DNA of 64,000 nt from Actinokineospora auranticolor (GCF_002934265.1 NZ_PTIX01000009.1:186001-250000), one strand, 5' to 3'; numbered from the stretch's first letter, positions 32,693 to 41,586 are shown. Translations and numbers: made by a program. The notes: a model not told the origin generated them from the letters alone.

Positions 32693-32781
32693 CTGGAGGT
32701 GGGAGCGCGTTGCTCCGATCACACCAGCCGCGCCGCGCACCAGGCCACAGCCATTCCACCAACGGAAGTTCGGGGGTCGGT

Positions 32782-33594
32782 ATGAGCGTTTCGGACACGT
32801 CCACCAACACCGCAAGCGCGGTCGACGCGAGCCGGGGGCCGGATCTCCCCGGTCAACGCCGGTCGGACTCCGCGCAGGCGCGGGCGGCGGACGCGCACCA
32901 GGCGCTCACCGAGGCGTGGGCGGTGCTGCACCGGGTCGTCGCGGAGCTGCCGGAACCGGCCTTCCGGGCGCCGAGCAGGCTGCCGGGGTGGTCGAAGGCG
33001 CACGTGGTGACCCACCTGGCGCGCAACGCTGACGCGCTGGTGAACCTGATGACCTGGGCGCGGACCGGGATCGAGCACCCGGCGTACGCCAGCCGCGCGG
33101 ACCGGGACGCGGACATCGCGGCCGGCGCGGAGCGGCTGGCCCAGGTGATCCGCGAGGACCTGTACGCCGCTTGTGATCGATTTCACACCGCGTTCCACCG
33201 GTTGTCGGACGCCGAGTGGTCGGCGACCGTCACCCACCCGTCCGGGTTGCAGCTGGTCGCGGCCGAGCTGCCGGAGCTGGCCCTGTTCGAGGCTTGGCAC
33301 CACCTGGTCGACCTGGACGCGGGCGTGGAGTTCGGTGACCTGCCCGCCGCCCAGTTGGACCGGCTGCTCGACATCGCGGTGCGGCCGGTCCGGCTGCGCG
33401 CCGACGGGGAGCCGCTGCGGGTGGTCGCGCAGCTCCCCGACGGCCGTCAGCGCACCTGGGAGCTGGCCATCGCCACCCAGTCGAGTTCCGCCGAGGTCTC
33501 CGGACCGGCGGCGGCCGTGCTGGGCTGGTTGACCCGCCGGTCGGACGGCTCCGGCTTGACCGGCACGCCGCCGGAGCTCTCCGCCTGGGCCTGA
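32782..33594 (+). CDS. Maleylpyruvate isomerase / mycothiol-dependent enzyme family (DinB-like fold)
   Basis: A 270-residue protein. LPGWSKAHVVTHLARNADALVNL carries the first metal-binding His of the mycothiol-dependent isomerase family, and ELPELALFEAWHHLVDLD carries the paired second set. The N-terminal 30 residues are unstructured; the C-terminal part matches the SCP2-like extension. Such enzymes use mycothiol as cofactor, but the substrate here is unknown. The neighbourhood with uvrA and a metallo-beta-lactamase-fold gene is conserved in actinobacteria. The last 148 bases overlap the convergent acyltransferase gene. Confidence 0.82.
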   Translation: MSVSDTSTNTASAVDASRGPDLPGQRRSDSAQARAADAHQALTEAWAVLHRVVAELPEPAFRAPSRLPGWSKAHVVTHLARNADALVNLMTWARTGIEHPAYASRADRDADIAAGAERLAQVIREDLYAACDRFHTAFHRLSDAEWSATVTHPSGLQLVAAELPELALFEAWHHLVDLDAGVEFGDLPAAQLDRLLDIAVRPVRLRADGEPLRVVAQLPDGRQRTWELAIATQSSSAEVSGPAAAVLGWLTRRSDGSGLTGTPPELSAWA

Positions 33595-34721
33595 GCGGGC
33601 ACCTGCGGCAGGTCCCGCAGGGCGCGACCGGTCGCGGCGAGCGCGCGCCGGGCGCGGCGCCAGATGACCGGGCCGTTGGCGAGCAGCCAGCGGTGCGCGG
33701 GCTGTTCGACCAGCCGGGTCATCGCCCAGCCGAGCAGGATGGCCAGGGCGACGCAGGCCACCAACCGGCCCCAGGCGTCGACGCCCGCGTCGAGCAGCAG
33801 GCGGGACAGGACGAAGCCGAGCACCTGGTGGGTCAGGTAGACGCCGAAGGAGATGCCCGCCAGCCAGCGGATCGCCGGGTTGGCGCCGCGCAGGACGGGG
33901 ATGTCCCAGTCGGGTCCGCCCGCGGCGGCGATGACGCCGAGCAGGACGACGCCGAACGCGATGGTCGACGGGGTGTCGTTGAAGAACGCGTGCGCGTCCT
34001 GGGCGGCGAGCGCGGCGAGCACGTACACGGCCATGTGGACGGTGGACATGCGCTTCCTGCTCCACAGCCAGATCGCGGCGCCGACGCCGAACAGGGCGAC
34101 GCGGTGCAGGGCGAGGCCGTCGAACGCCGACCTGATCCACTGGGCCGCGTCGTCACCGCGCCAGGCGAAGCGGATGACGATCGGCGCCACGACCAGGGTC
34201 CACAGCAGGACCGGCAGCCGGATGCCGCGGCTCCACCCGCGCGGCCAGAGGATCGCGGCGGCGGTGAAGGCGAAGACCTGGATGGGCAGGGTCCAGTAGG
34301 AGGCGTCGATCCAGTGGAACTGGGGCGACCACGCCTGGATCATGAGGAGGTTGCCGACCAGGTCCGTGGGGGTGGGCAGGGGCCACCCGAACGAGTCGGC
34401 GACCGCGCGCGTGACACCGTAGGTGACGACCACGGCGACCAGGTACGCGGGCAGCAACCGGGCGAGCCGGTTGAACAGCCAGCGCCCCGTGCCGCCGCGG
34501 CGGACGGTGACGCACACGAAGTAGGCGGAGACCACCAACAGGGTGCTCGCGCCGAACTGCAGCGGGAGCACGAACGGGTACGGGCCCAGTTCGGGGTGGT
34601 TGATCGGGGATTGGTGGGTGATGTGCTGGACGACCACCGAGTACACGGCGACCACCCTCAGCACGTCCCAGCTGATCTTGCGCGGGGACCGCTTCTGCTG
34701 CGCTGTCTCTGATGTCTGCAC
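33447..34721 (-). CDS. Acyltransferase 3 family membrane protein (OafA/YrhL type)
   Basis: A 424-residue integral membrane protein with about ten helices. The N-terminal motif ISWDVLRVVAVYSVVVQHIT contains the R/H pair typical of the family, followed by FNRLARLLPAY and the late segment WLAGISFGVYLTHQVLGF. It would transfer an acetyl or similar acyl group to a sugar or cell-envelope glycan. A hydrophilic tail of about 60 residues at the end is encoded antisense to the end of the mycothiol-enzyme gene. The start is GTG at 34721. Confidence 0.85.
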   Translation of the reverse strand: MQTSETAQQKRSPRKISWDVLRVVAVYSVVVQHITHQSPINHPELGPYPFVLPLQFGASTLLVVSAYFVCVTVRRGGTGRWLFNRLARLLPAYLVAVVVTYGVTRAVADSFGWPLPTPTDLVGNLLMIQAWSPQFHWIDASYWTLPIQVFAFTAAAILWPRGWSRGIRLPVLLWTLVVAPIVIRFAWRGDDAAQWIRSAFDGLALHRVALFGVGAAIWLWSRKRMSTVHMAVYVLAALAAQDAHAFFNDTPSTIAFGVVLLGVIAAAGGPDWDIPVLRGANPAIRWLAGISFGVYLTHQVLGFVLSRLLLDAGVDAWGRLVACVALAILLGWAMTRLVEQPAHRWLLANGPVIWRRARRALAATGRALRDLPQVPAQAQAESSGGVPVKPEPSDRRVNQPSTAAAGPETSAELDWVAMASSQVR

Positions 34722-34827
34722 AGGCTCACAGGTGTCGGCGACGGGGACGGGGAATATCAGGTCACGCTCAGATAACAGGATAAGGGCTGTGTCTGAGCCC
34801 CGCCTGAGAAGGTCCGGCCGAGCAGGC

Positions 34828-34833
34828 TACCTT
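34828..34833 (+). promoter_or_regulatory. Putative -10 box of a leaderless metallo-hydrolase gene
   Basis: TACCTT lies eight bases before the GTG at 34842 and no ribosome binding site is visible. The -35 region is weak. Confidence 0.35.
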
Positions 34834-34841
34834 CGGCGACC

Positions 34842-35519
34842 GTGGACCTCGTCGACGACTACACCGGCCATGTCGAGCCGGGCGGCCCCGCCGCCCGCCG
34901 CACGCTCCCCGCGCTGACGATCACCAAGGTGTCCGTCGGGCCGGCCGACAACAACGCGTACCTGCTGATCTGCCGGGCCAGCCGGGAGGCGTTGCTGGTG
35001 GACGCCGCCAACGACCCGCAGAGGCTGTCCGACCTCATCGGGTACGACCAGGAGCGCCCCACGCTCCGCACGATCGTGACGACCCACCAGCACCCGGACC
35101 ACTGGCAGGCCTTGGGCGCGACGGCGGGCGCGTTCGGCGCCAACACGATCGCGCACGAGCTGGACGCGGCCCCGCTACCGGTCCCCCCGGATCGTTTCGT
35201 GGCGCACGGGGACACGATTGATGTGGGAGAAGTCACACTGGAGGTCATCCACCTCCGCGGCCACACCCCGGGCTCGATCGCCCTGCTCTACCGCGACCCC
35301 GGGGGCGTCCCCCACCTCTTCACCGGCGACTCCCTATTCCCAGGCGGCGTCGGCAAGACGTCCACCCCGGAGAACTTCACGTCGCTGCTGACCGACGTCC
35401 GCACCCGGATCTTCGACGCCCTTCCCGACACCACCTGGTTCTACCCCGGCCACGGCGACGACTCGACCCTCGGCACCGAACGCCCCCACCTGGACGAGTG
35501 GCGCGAACGGGGCTGGTGA
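34842..35519 (+). CDS. Metallo-beta-lactamase-fold hydrolase, glyoxalase II-like
   Basis: A 225-residue enzyme. The metal site reads TTHQHPDHWQA (HxHxDH), LRGHTPGSIALLY (second His), LFTGDSLFPGGVGK (bridging Asp) and FYPGHGDDS (last His), all complete. It most resembles the glyoxalase II/persulfide-dioxygenase branch of the superfamily, so a thioester or thiol-adduct substrate, possibly a mycothiol one, is plausible but unproven. The orthologous position near uvrA is common in actinobacteria. Confidence 0.87.
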   Translation: MDLVDDYTGHVEPGGPAARRTLPALTITKVSVGPADNNAYLLICRASREALLVDAANDPQRLSDLIGYDQERPTLRTIVTTHQHPDHWQALGATAGAFGANTIAHELDAAPLPVPPDRFVAHGDTIDVGEVTLEVIHLRGHTPGSIALLYRDPGGVPHLFTGDSLFPGGVGKTSTPENFTSLLTDVRTRIFDALPDTTWFYPGHGDDSTLGTERPHLDEWRERGW

Positions 35520-35525
35520 GGCCGG

Positions 35526-36518
35526 CTAGAGCGCGTCGGCGAGCCGGTCCATGACCGGCACGCGCCGGTCGCCCGACACCAGCCTCGGCTCGGCGATCGC
35601 GAACGGCGCGTCGGCGCGGACCGCTTCCAGGACGGACACGTACCGCCGGTCCGCGGACAGCACGAGGTCGCAGTCGACGAGGTAGGAGCTGTGCTGCTCG
35701 TCCAGGGGGTTGCCGTCGGTGACCTTGTGGTCGGCTTGGACGATGCGCACGGCCCAGCGCAACCACTGCCGGGGCACCGCCGCCGGTTCCACGTCCCGCA
35801 GCCAGAACGCGGTGAAGTCCTCGGGGGCGCGTCGCAGCTTCGCCAGGTCGACGTGGGCGCCGATCCAGTCGGCGTAGGTCGTGTCCTCCTTGGTGACCAC
35901 GGCCCGACCGGCGACGTCGACCAGTTCGTGCCAGAAGACGTGCCGCGCCTCGATCCGCCACAGCTCGGTGGGGTCGCCTGACCAGCCCGGCAAGGACCTC
36001 TCGGCGTCGTCGGGCGTGGCCGCCACGACCACCTCGGTCAACGGCCGCACCCGGGTCTTGTCCCTGAGGAAGTTCGCGCGTTGCTCGCGTTGCACGGCGA
36101 GCAGGTGTGCCGGCTTCACCGCGCCCACGGTGCGCAGGTACCGGTGCATCTCGGTCGAGTCGTCCAGCGCCTCTCGCCACACCCCTTTGGTCCAGTACGA
36201 GTTCAGCGACGCGACCCTGGCGGTGTCCGGCCTCGACCGGATCCACCCCGGTCGCAGCTCCCGGATGGCGCGGACGATTTCCCCGGCTTCGGACTCGGCT
36301 TCGGAGCGGAGCCGCGACCGGTATCCCCTCGCGAGTGCCTCGACTATGCGTTGCCGGGCCTCGGGGACACGGAGCCGGACGACCTCGAGGAGGGTGCTCG
36401 GCGGCACGAGGACCTCGTATCCGCGCTGCCGCATCAGCGTGTCGAAATCCCGCGCCACGCCTTCGTCCCCGATCGCGGACCAGATGTTCGTGTCGAGGAT
36501 GACGCGCGCCCCTGGCAT
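35526..36518 (-). CDS. PIN-domain protein, possible nuclease or toxin
   Basis: A 330-residue protein beginning ARVILDTNIWSAIGDEG, the first acidic PIN motif, then PSTLLEVVRLR with a second acidic residue. The late segment DCDLVLSADRRYVSVL fits the third, D-x-x-x-D position. PIN domains cut RNA; at about 330 residues this is much longer than VapC toxins, and the middle 150 residues are unassigned. AGGGAG five bases before the ATG at 36518 fixes the start. No antitoxin-like gene is directly adjacent; the divergent neighbour is a beta-family protein. Confidence 0.7.
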   Translation of the reverse strand: MPGARVILDTNIWSAIGDEGVARDFDTLMRQRGYEVLVPPSTLLEVVRLRVPEARQRIVEALARGYRSRLRSEAESEAGEIVRAIRELRPGWIRSRPDTARVASLNSYWTKGVWREALDDSTEMHRYLRTVGAVKPAHLLAVQREQRANFLRDKTRVRPLTEVVVAATPDDAERSLPGWSGDPTELWRIEARHVFWHELVDVAGRAVVTKEDTTYADWIGAHVDLAKLRRAPEDFTAFWLRDVEPAAVPRQWLRWAVRIVQADHKVTDGNPLDEQHSSYLVDCDLVLSADRRYVSVLEAVRADAPFAIAEPRLVSGDRRVPVMDRLADAL

Positions 36519-36562
36519 CCGGACTCCCTTCGCTGCCCCATTTCTACGCGATCTCACCCGTC

Positions 36563-36590
36563 CGGTGGCGGTGCGCGGGCGCCGCCACCG
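36563..36590. promoter_or_regulatory. Inverted repeat between PIN and beta-family genes
   Basis: CGGTGGCGG (36563-36571) and its complement (36582-36590) lie in the 116-base divergent gap. It could be a shared operator or a leader hairpin of the rightward gene. Confidence 0.45.
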
Positions 36591-36634
36591 AACATGATCG
36601 AAGTCGCGGTCCCGGTGCCGGGGAGGTCGTGGCG

Positions 36635-37663
36635 ATGCGGTTCGTTCCGCTGGTGGTGCTGAAGAGCAAGGTGGGCGAGTTCGGCGCGGTGATGCGCCTC
36701 GGGGCGGGGCACGCGCCCAGGATCCTCGTGGAGTTGCTCGACTCGGTCCGGATCGAGGGCGGGCGGTTGCTGCCCATGTTCACGGAGGCGGCGGTCCAGA
36801 TGGCGGAGCGCGGCCAACCGGTGTGGGTGGATGTCCGGGCGATGGGCGGGGCGCGGTTCCCGGGTGGGTCGTTCGCCTTTCTGGACGACCACATCGAGTC
36901 GACCCTGGACGGCCAACTGTCCCTGGACGTGCCCGCGATCATTCCCGTTGTCCACGACAACGCCTCGGACAGCGAACTCGCCGCGGTGGCCCTCCTCCAG
37001 CAACACCGCCCGCGCGATGTCGTCATCAGGTTCCACGACCTGGCGCCTGCCTGCCTCGACGACCGGCTGCGGCGGGTCGTGCGGGGTTCTCGGGCGAAGG
37101 GGGTGCACGCGGTCATCGACCTGGGATACGTCGACGACGCGCGCCCGGAGTCCGTTGTGCCGTTCGCGCGCGCCTTGGTGGACCGGCTCGGCCCGGCGGC
37201 GGTCACGGTCTTGGCGGGCTCGATCCCCGCGAAGCGCAACGGATACACGACCACCACCCGCGCGCGGCCGGAGTTGGCGCTGTGGCAGGCGGTGTCGGAC
37301 GAGGTGCCGGTCCACTACGGCGACTACGGGGTGGTCCACCCCGCGATCCCGCCGCCCAGTACCCCGGGCAAGCGGTCGGTCCACCCGTACCTCTACTACA
37401 CGACCCCGGGCCACGTGGTCGCGTTGCGGCGGCCGCTGGAGAAGGCGGTGGAGCGCGCCGCGGCGGCGGGGTTCGCCGACCTGGCGTCGGAGTTGGTGGC
37501 CCGAAAGGACTTCGCGGGTACCGCGTTCTCGTGGGGTGATCGGGAACTGTCGGGCTGCCGACGAGGCGGCGTCCGCGGTGCGAGCACCACCTCGACCTGG
37601 GTCGCCATGGCGACCTCGCACCACGTGGCCCACCTCACCCGGCGGGGCCCGTCGGAGTGGTGA
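36635..37663 (+). CDS. Beta-family protein (phage T4 beta-like)
   Basis: A 342-residue protein. The opening FVPLVVLKSKVGEFGAVMRL, the central HYGDYGVVHP and the ending FSWGDREL with TSTWVAMATSHHVAHL match the pattern of the beta protein family named after phage T4. The biochemical function is unknown; members are scattered in phages and in accessory islands of bacteria. GGGGAGG lies eight bases before the ATG at 36635; a GTG at 36629 is in frame but too close to it. It diverges from the PIN-domain gene across a palindromic gap. Confidence 0.62.
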   Translation: MRFVPLVVLKSKVGEFGAVMRLGAGHAPRILVELLDSVRIEGGRLLPMFTEAAVQMAERGQPVWVDVRAMGGARFPGGSFAFLDDHIESTLDGQLSLDVPAIIPVVHDNASDSELAAVALLQQHRPRDVVIRFHDLAPACLDDRLRRVVRGSRAKGVHAVIDLGYVDDARPESVVPFARALVDRLGPAAVTVLAGSIPAKRNGYTTTTRARPELALWQAVSDEVPVHYGDYGVVHPAIPPPSTPGKRSVHPYLYYTTPGHVVALRRPLEKAVERAAAAGFADLASELVARKDFAGTAFSWGDRELSGCRRGGVRGASTTSTWVAMATSHHVAHLTRRGPSEW

Positions 37664-38170
37664 CCCAGGCCGTCGGCCGGTGGGGAAACGGGCGAGACGC
37701 CAACCCTCACGGATCGCCGGAACCGCGATATCGGCACCGGTGAACTGGCGATGTGAGCGCCGCCCGTTCGGATCACCCTCCCCAGCGCCTTCGCCAAGAA
37801 GGTCCCGCGAGCCGTGTCGACCTCGCACGTGACCGCACGGCGGAGTCGTACCGATTCCCACCCATCGGCGCCGGACCGCCGGGCACGACGCTCCGTGCCG
37901 CGATCGATGACCGACCGGTCCGCGAGCGGTTGGCCGACCACCACCGGTTCGGCCGTGAGACCACCGCCTCGCCGATCGTGAGCAGCCGCTCGGCCAGTCC
38001 GGCCCCGGTGACCTCGGACTCGCTGCGGCCGCGACGGGTTTCGCGTACGTGGTCCTTCACCCGAAGATCCGGACCCGCCGGGGGAACCGGCGCCGGAAGA
38101 TCATGTCGAGTGGAGCGATCTCGTGTCGCGGGACGTTCGCGGTCGCCGGTGTTCCGACAGGTGTGAGAAG
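37664..38170. other. 507-base gap, possibly decayed coding sequence
   Basis: Overlapping open frames exist on both strands, but none has a ribosome binding site, consistent third-position bias or a recognisable domain. A reverse-frame stretch reading GLAERLLTIGEAVV looks faintly protein-like, so a gene remnant is possible. Confidence 0.4.
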
Positions 38171-40360
38171 TCAGCGCAAGGTGTCGCGGAGGGCGGCGAG
38201 GACTTGGACGTCCTCGGTGATGTTGTCGACGGGGAGGCGGTCGTCGCCCTCGATCAGCGGGTTCAGGGATGCCGCGATCGTGGGGTGGAGGTCGGGTTGG
38301 GTTTTGAGGGCCGTGCGGAGGGCTTGGGTGACTGGTGGGGCTATGCGGGCCAGTCGGCTGAGGGGGATTGAGGTGTGCAGGGCGTTGAGGGCGATGGTGG
38401 TGGCGTCGGTGGGGGTGATCTCGTTGAGGGATTGGAGGGTGGTCACCGCTATCGCCGACGACCAGGGGTCTGGGCCGGACCAGGTTTCGCGGCCGTTGTG
38501 CGCGATGTCGGTGAGCACGGCCACCCAGGCCGCGCGGCGGGTGGGGTCGGCGGCGACGAGGGTGGTGCCGACGGTGATGGCGGCGAGGAGTGGGAGTTCG
38601 GCCTCGTTGGTGATGGCCAGGACGGTGGGCCAGGCGTGCTCGGGGAGGATCTCGGCCGCGGTCAGCTGACGGTGGCGCCCGGGGAACGATGTCTCGGCGG
38701 TGCCGTTGAGCAACGAGCGGCAAGCCTCGCGCAGGGATGGGGAGGGGAAACGCGACCAGGCGGTCAGGAGGGAGCCGCTGGTGTCGGCCAGGTGCCAGGC
38801 CTGGGCGAAGGTGGATTCGCGTTCCTCGGGTGGGCCGAGGACGGCGCGGGCGGCGGTGAACCACGCTTCCGCGCCGCCCGGGTCGGCGGCGTCGAGTGCC
38901 TGCTCGACGAAGGCGCGCAGCGATGGCGGGTACAGGGATGGGGCTTGGTGGGCCAAGTACTCGGCGACCTCCTTCGGTGCTGCGGGGAGCGCGGACACGG
39001 CCGCGCGGACGGTGGCTTCCGACGCGGGCAGCGCCGCGAGCACGTCGACCCACAACGACGACGGCCACGCGGCGAGCGCGGCGGTGGCGACCGTCAACAG
39101 GTCCGCGGCGGCCCAGTCCGTCGGGTTGCGCCGCGCGGGGAAACCGATGAGGGACACGGCGAAGCTGGTCCGTGTTCGGCGGGTGGTGACGGTGGGTTCC
39201 TCGGGGAGCCGGGTCGCGGCTTGGGCCAAGGGGAACCAGCGCGGGTCGCGGGCGGTGAAGAGCGCGGTCGCGGCGGACGCGGGATCGGCCGCGCCGAGCC
39301 GGACGATCGCGTCGTCGATCCGCGGGTCGGGAATGGCGACGCGGATCTCCGCGAGGGCGGCGATCAGCCCGGCGGCTTCCGCCGGGGAGGTGGGGAGACC
39401 ATCGGTGACCGACGCGGCGGTGCTGGACGGGGCCTCGATTCCGGGATCTGCCGCGGGGTGTGAGTCCGGTTCGAGCAGGTCGCCGGGAGCACGGTCGGTC
39501 GGGGGCTCGGGACTGGATGTGGCGAGGGCGAGCAGGCCGTTGAGGGCGGGTTCGGTCGCGGACCGGGACACCGTCGCGGCGGCCAGCCAGCCTTCGGTCA
39601 GGTCCGTTGTGGACACGATCCCGTGGAGTCGTTCGAGGACCGGGATCGCGTGGCTACCCGCGTTGTAGGCCAGGGATTCGAGGGACAGCTCGGTGGTGGC
39701 CTGGGTGCTCCAGAGACGCACGAGGTCGTCCACGGTGCCCGGCAGCGCCTTGCCCTTCGCCACCGCCGACCAAGCGGCGGCGAAGGTAACGGTGTCGTCG
39801 GCGCGGGCGCGGACGGTGGCGAGTTCGTCGGCGGTGAGTTCGTCGTGGACGAGCAGGGGTTCCATCAACGCGGCGGCGGCCGTGGGGTCGGTCTCGGCGG
39901 TGAGTCTGTGACGCAAGACGGGACCGGCGCCGGTCACGTGGGTGGCGAAGCCGTAGACCTCGGCCCGCACCAAGGGATCCAGGTCATCCACAAGAGACAG
40001 TATCGAGTGGATGATGTCAGCCAGGCCCGCGCGGGCCGAGCGGTCGAACTCGTCGACGTCGACGTCGTCCGGCAGGTACGTCGACACGCCGCTGGCGCCC
40101 AGGGCGATCGACTGGGCGTAGCCGCGCAGCAACCACAGGGCGCCCGCACGGCCGGGGGCGGTCGTGTCGAGGGCGGTGTCCACAAGGAACGGCAGGGCCG
40201 CGACGGTCGCCGGGTAGACGCTGCCCTGGTGCAGGATCGACGCGGACAGCTCGTCGACCGCGTCCGCCCAGTCGTCGCCGCGCAGGCGGGCCAAGAGTTC
40301 GGGGGTGTCCTCGGCGGTGCCGTAGGCGTGCTCCAGGGTGTCCCAGTCCGGCTGCGTCAT
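38171..40360 (-). CDS. HEAT-like repeat protein of unknown function
   Basis: A 729-residue cytoplasmic protein of alpha-helical repeats. The N-terminus contains the string SILHQGSVYPATVAALPFLVD, which recurs in a group of HEAT-like proteins, some found as immunity proteins beside polymorphic toxins; that link is from memory and unproven here. Helical repeats continue to about residue 270. A flexible acidic proline/serine-rich linker spans about 280-325, then a second helical half. No enzymatic motif is visible, and no toxin gene is adjacent. Confidence 0.65.
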   Translation of the reverse strand: MTQPDWDTLEHAYGTAEDTPELLARLRGDDWADAVDELSASILHQGSVYPATVAALPFLVDTALDTTAPGRAGALWLLRGYAQSIALGASGVSTYLPDDVDVDEFDRSARAGLADIIHSILSLVDDLDPLVRAEVYGFATHVTGAGPVLRHRLTAETDPTAAAALMEPLLVHDELTADELATVRARADDTVTFAAAWSAVAKGKALPGTVDDLVRLWSTQATTELSLESLAYNAGSHAIPVLERLHGIVSTTDLTEGWLAAATVSRSATEPALNGLLALATSSPEPPTDRAPGDLLEPDSHPAADPGIEAPSSTAASVTDGLPTSPAEAAGLIAALAEIRVAIPDPRIDDAIVRLGAADPASAATALFTARDPRWFPLAQAATRLPEEPTVTTRRTRTSFAVSLIGFPARRNPTDWAAADLLTVATAALAAWPSSLWVDVLAALPASEATVRAAVSALPAAPKEVAEYLAHQAPSLYPPSLRAFVEQALDAADPGGAEAWFTAARAVLGPPEERESTFAQAWHLADTSGSLLTAWSRFPSPSLREACRSLLNGTAETSFPGRHRQLTAAEILPEHAWPTVLAITNEAELPLLAAITVGTTLVAADPTRRAAWVAVLTDIAHNGRETWSGPDPWSSAIAVTTLQSLNEITPTDATTIALNALHTSIPLSRLARIAPPVTQALRTALKTQPDLHPTIAASLNPLIEGDDRLPVDNITEDVQVLAALRDTLR

Positions 40361-40369
40361 GCGGGGAGC

Positions 40370-40855
40370 CTAGAGGGTGCGCTCGTACTCCAGTTGCGGC
40401 AGTGGGTTCCCGTCGCCGAAGTCGTGGGGGCGGGTGGCGCCGGTGGGGGTGAAGCCGGATTTGGTGTAGAAGCGACGTGAGCGCGGGGTGCCCTCGAGGG
40501 TCCACAGGTGCACGGCCGGGTAGGCGCTCAGGCGGCGCAGGGTCTCGGTCACGAGCGCCTGGGCGACGCCGGTGCCCCACGCGTCGGGGTGGGCGTAGAA
40601 GCTGTGCAGCTCGGCGAGACCCGGGCGGGTCGGCGAGTCGACGCTGTAGGACAGGGCCAGTGGCCGGTCGTCGAGGGTGGCGAGGAGCAGCAGGTCGGCA
40701 CCGACCCGGGCGTGCCAGCGGTCGCGGCGGTCGCGGACGCCCGCCTCGGCGAAGTCGGCGGCGAAGAACGGGCCGTAGGCGGCGGCCCAGGAGGCGGCGT
40801 GGATCTCGCCGAGGGCGGCGCCGTCGCCGGGGCTTGCCGTGCGGACCCTGATCAC
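40370..40855 (-). CDS. GNAT-family N-acetyltransferase
   Basis: A 161-residue acetyltransferase. The order is normal: IRVRTASPGDGAALGEIHAASW (beta1-alpha1), LHSFYAHPDAWGTGVAQALVTE with the acetyl-CoA pyrophosphate loop in the form HPDAWGTGVAQAL, and SRRFYTKSGFTPTG at the end. The substrate cannot be predicted. I use the GTG at 40855, seven bases after a TAGGCT box, which would make the message leaderless. An upstream GTG at 40879 adds eight residues. Confidence 0.85.
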   Translation of the reverse strand: MIRVRTASPGDGAALGEIHAASWAAAYGPFFAADFAEAGVRDRRDRWHARVGADLLLLATLDDRPLALSYSVDSPTRPGLAELHSFYAHPDAWGTGVAQALVTETLRRLSAYPAVHLWTLEGTPRSRRFYTKSGFTPTGATRPHDFGDGNPLPQLEYERTL

Positions 40856-40862
40856 CCGACCC

Positions 40863-40875
40863 AGCCTAGTAATCT
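40863..40875. promoter_or_regulatory. Back-to-back -10 boxes of the GNAT and rnhA genes
   Basis: On the minus strand TAGGCT (40868-40863) lies seven bases from the GNAT GTG. On the plus strand TAATCT (40870-40875) lies six bases from the rnhA GTG. Only 26 bases separate the two start codons, so each -35 region must fall inside the other gene's coding sequence. Confidence 0.5.
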
Positions 40876-40881
40876 GCACCG

Positions 40882-41586
40882 GTGCGGGACGAGCCGGTTG
40901 TGGAGATCTTCACCGACGGGGCGTGCAGCCCGAACCCCGGGCCGGGCGGCTGGGGCGCGGTGCTGCGCTACGGCAGGCACGAGCGGGAGCTGTACGGCAG
41001 CGAAACCGCCTCGACGACGAACAACCGCATGGAGCTGATGGCCCCCATCCGCGCGCTGGAGAGCCTGACGCGCCCGTCGGTGGTGCGCGTCTACACCGAC
41101 AGCACGTACGTCAAGGACGGCATCACGTCCTGGCTCCCCCGCTGGAAGGCCAACGGCTGGCTGACCAGCGCCAAGCAACCGGTGAAGAACGACGACCTGT
41201 GGAAACGCCTGGAGGCGGCCACCACCGCCCACGACGTCGAGTGGCGGTGGGTGAAGGGGCACGCGGGTCACCCGGAGAACGAGCGGGCCGACCGGTTGGC
41301 CGTGCGCGGGGCGAAGGAGGCGAGCGACGCGGGGGTGCGTGCTGACGCGCCTGCCGCCCCGAAGCCGAGGAAGACGGGCCCGTGCACCGCGACGACCAAG
41401 TCCGGCGCGCCGTGCTCGGCGAACGCGGGCCCGTCGGGGTTGTGCCATTTGCACGACCCGGCCGCGCAATGCGGCGCGCTGCTGCGCAACGGCAAGCGCT
41501 GCGCGGCGGCGACCGGCGGCGGTCCGTGCGTCCACCACAGGGATCGAGGGGACGCGGTGCCGGACGAGGGCCTGTTCGCGACCTGA
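40882..41586 (+). CDS. rnhA: Ribonuclease HI with C-terminal Cys/His zinc-finger-like tail
   Basis: A 234-residue protein. Residues 1-145 are a complete RNase [19 protein letters not shown] with catalytic Asp, [14 protein letters not shown] with catalytic Glu, [12 protein letters not shown] with Asp and [18 protein letters not shown] with the His and last Asp. It removes RNA from RNA/DNA hybrids. After a linker, two similar modules follow, [17 protein letters not shown]...CHLH and [24 protein letters not shown], each with the C-C-C-H pattern of DUF5763-like fingers. The tail probably binds zinc and perhaps nucleic acid. The start appears leaderless. Confidence 0.93.
   Translation: MRDEPVVEIFTDGACSPNPGPGGWGAVLRYGRHERELYGSETASTTNNRMELMAPIRALESLTRPSVVRVYTDSTYVKDGITSWLPRWKANGWLTSAKQPVKNDDLWKRLEAATTAHDVEWRWVKGHAGHPENERADRLAVRGAKEASDAGVRADAPAAPKPRKTGPCTATTKSGAPCSANAGPSGLCHLHDPAAQCGALLRNGKRCAAATGGGPCVHHRDRGDAVPDEGLFAT

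Noticed and set aside
32369..32781. LexA (SOS) box for uvrA
   Set aside because: No GAAC-N4-GTTC-like dyad exists; the palindrome at 32435-32451 has different half-sites.
37753..38166. 137-codon plus-strand frame
   Set aside because: No ribosome binding site, weak third-position bias and competing frames on the other strand.
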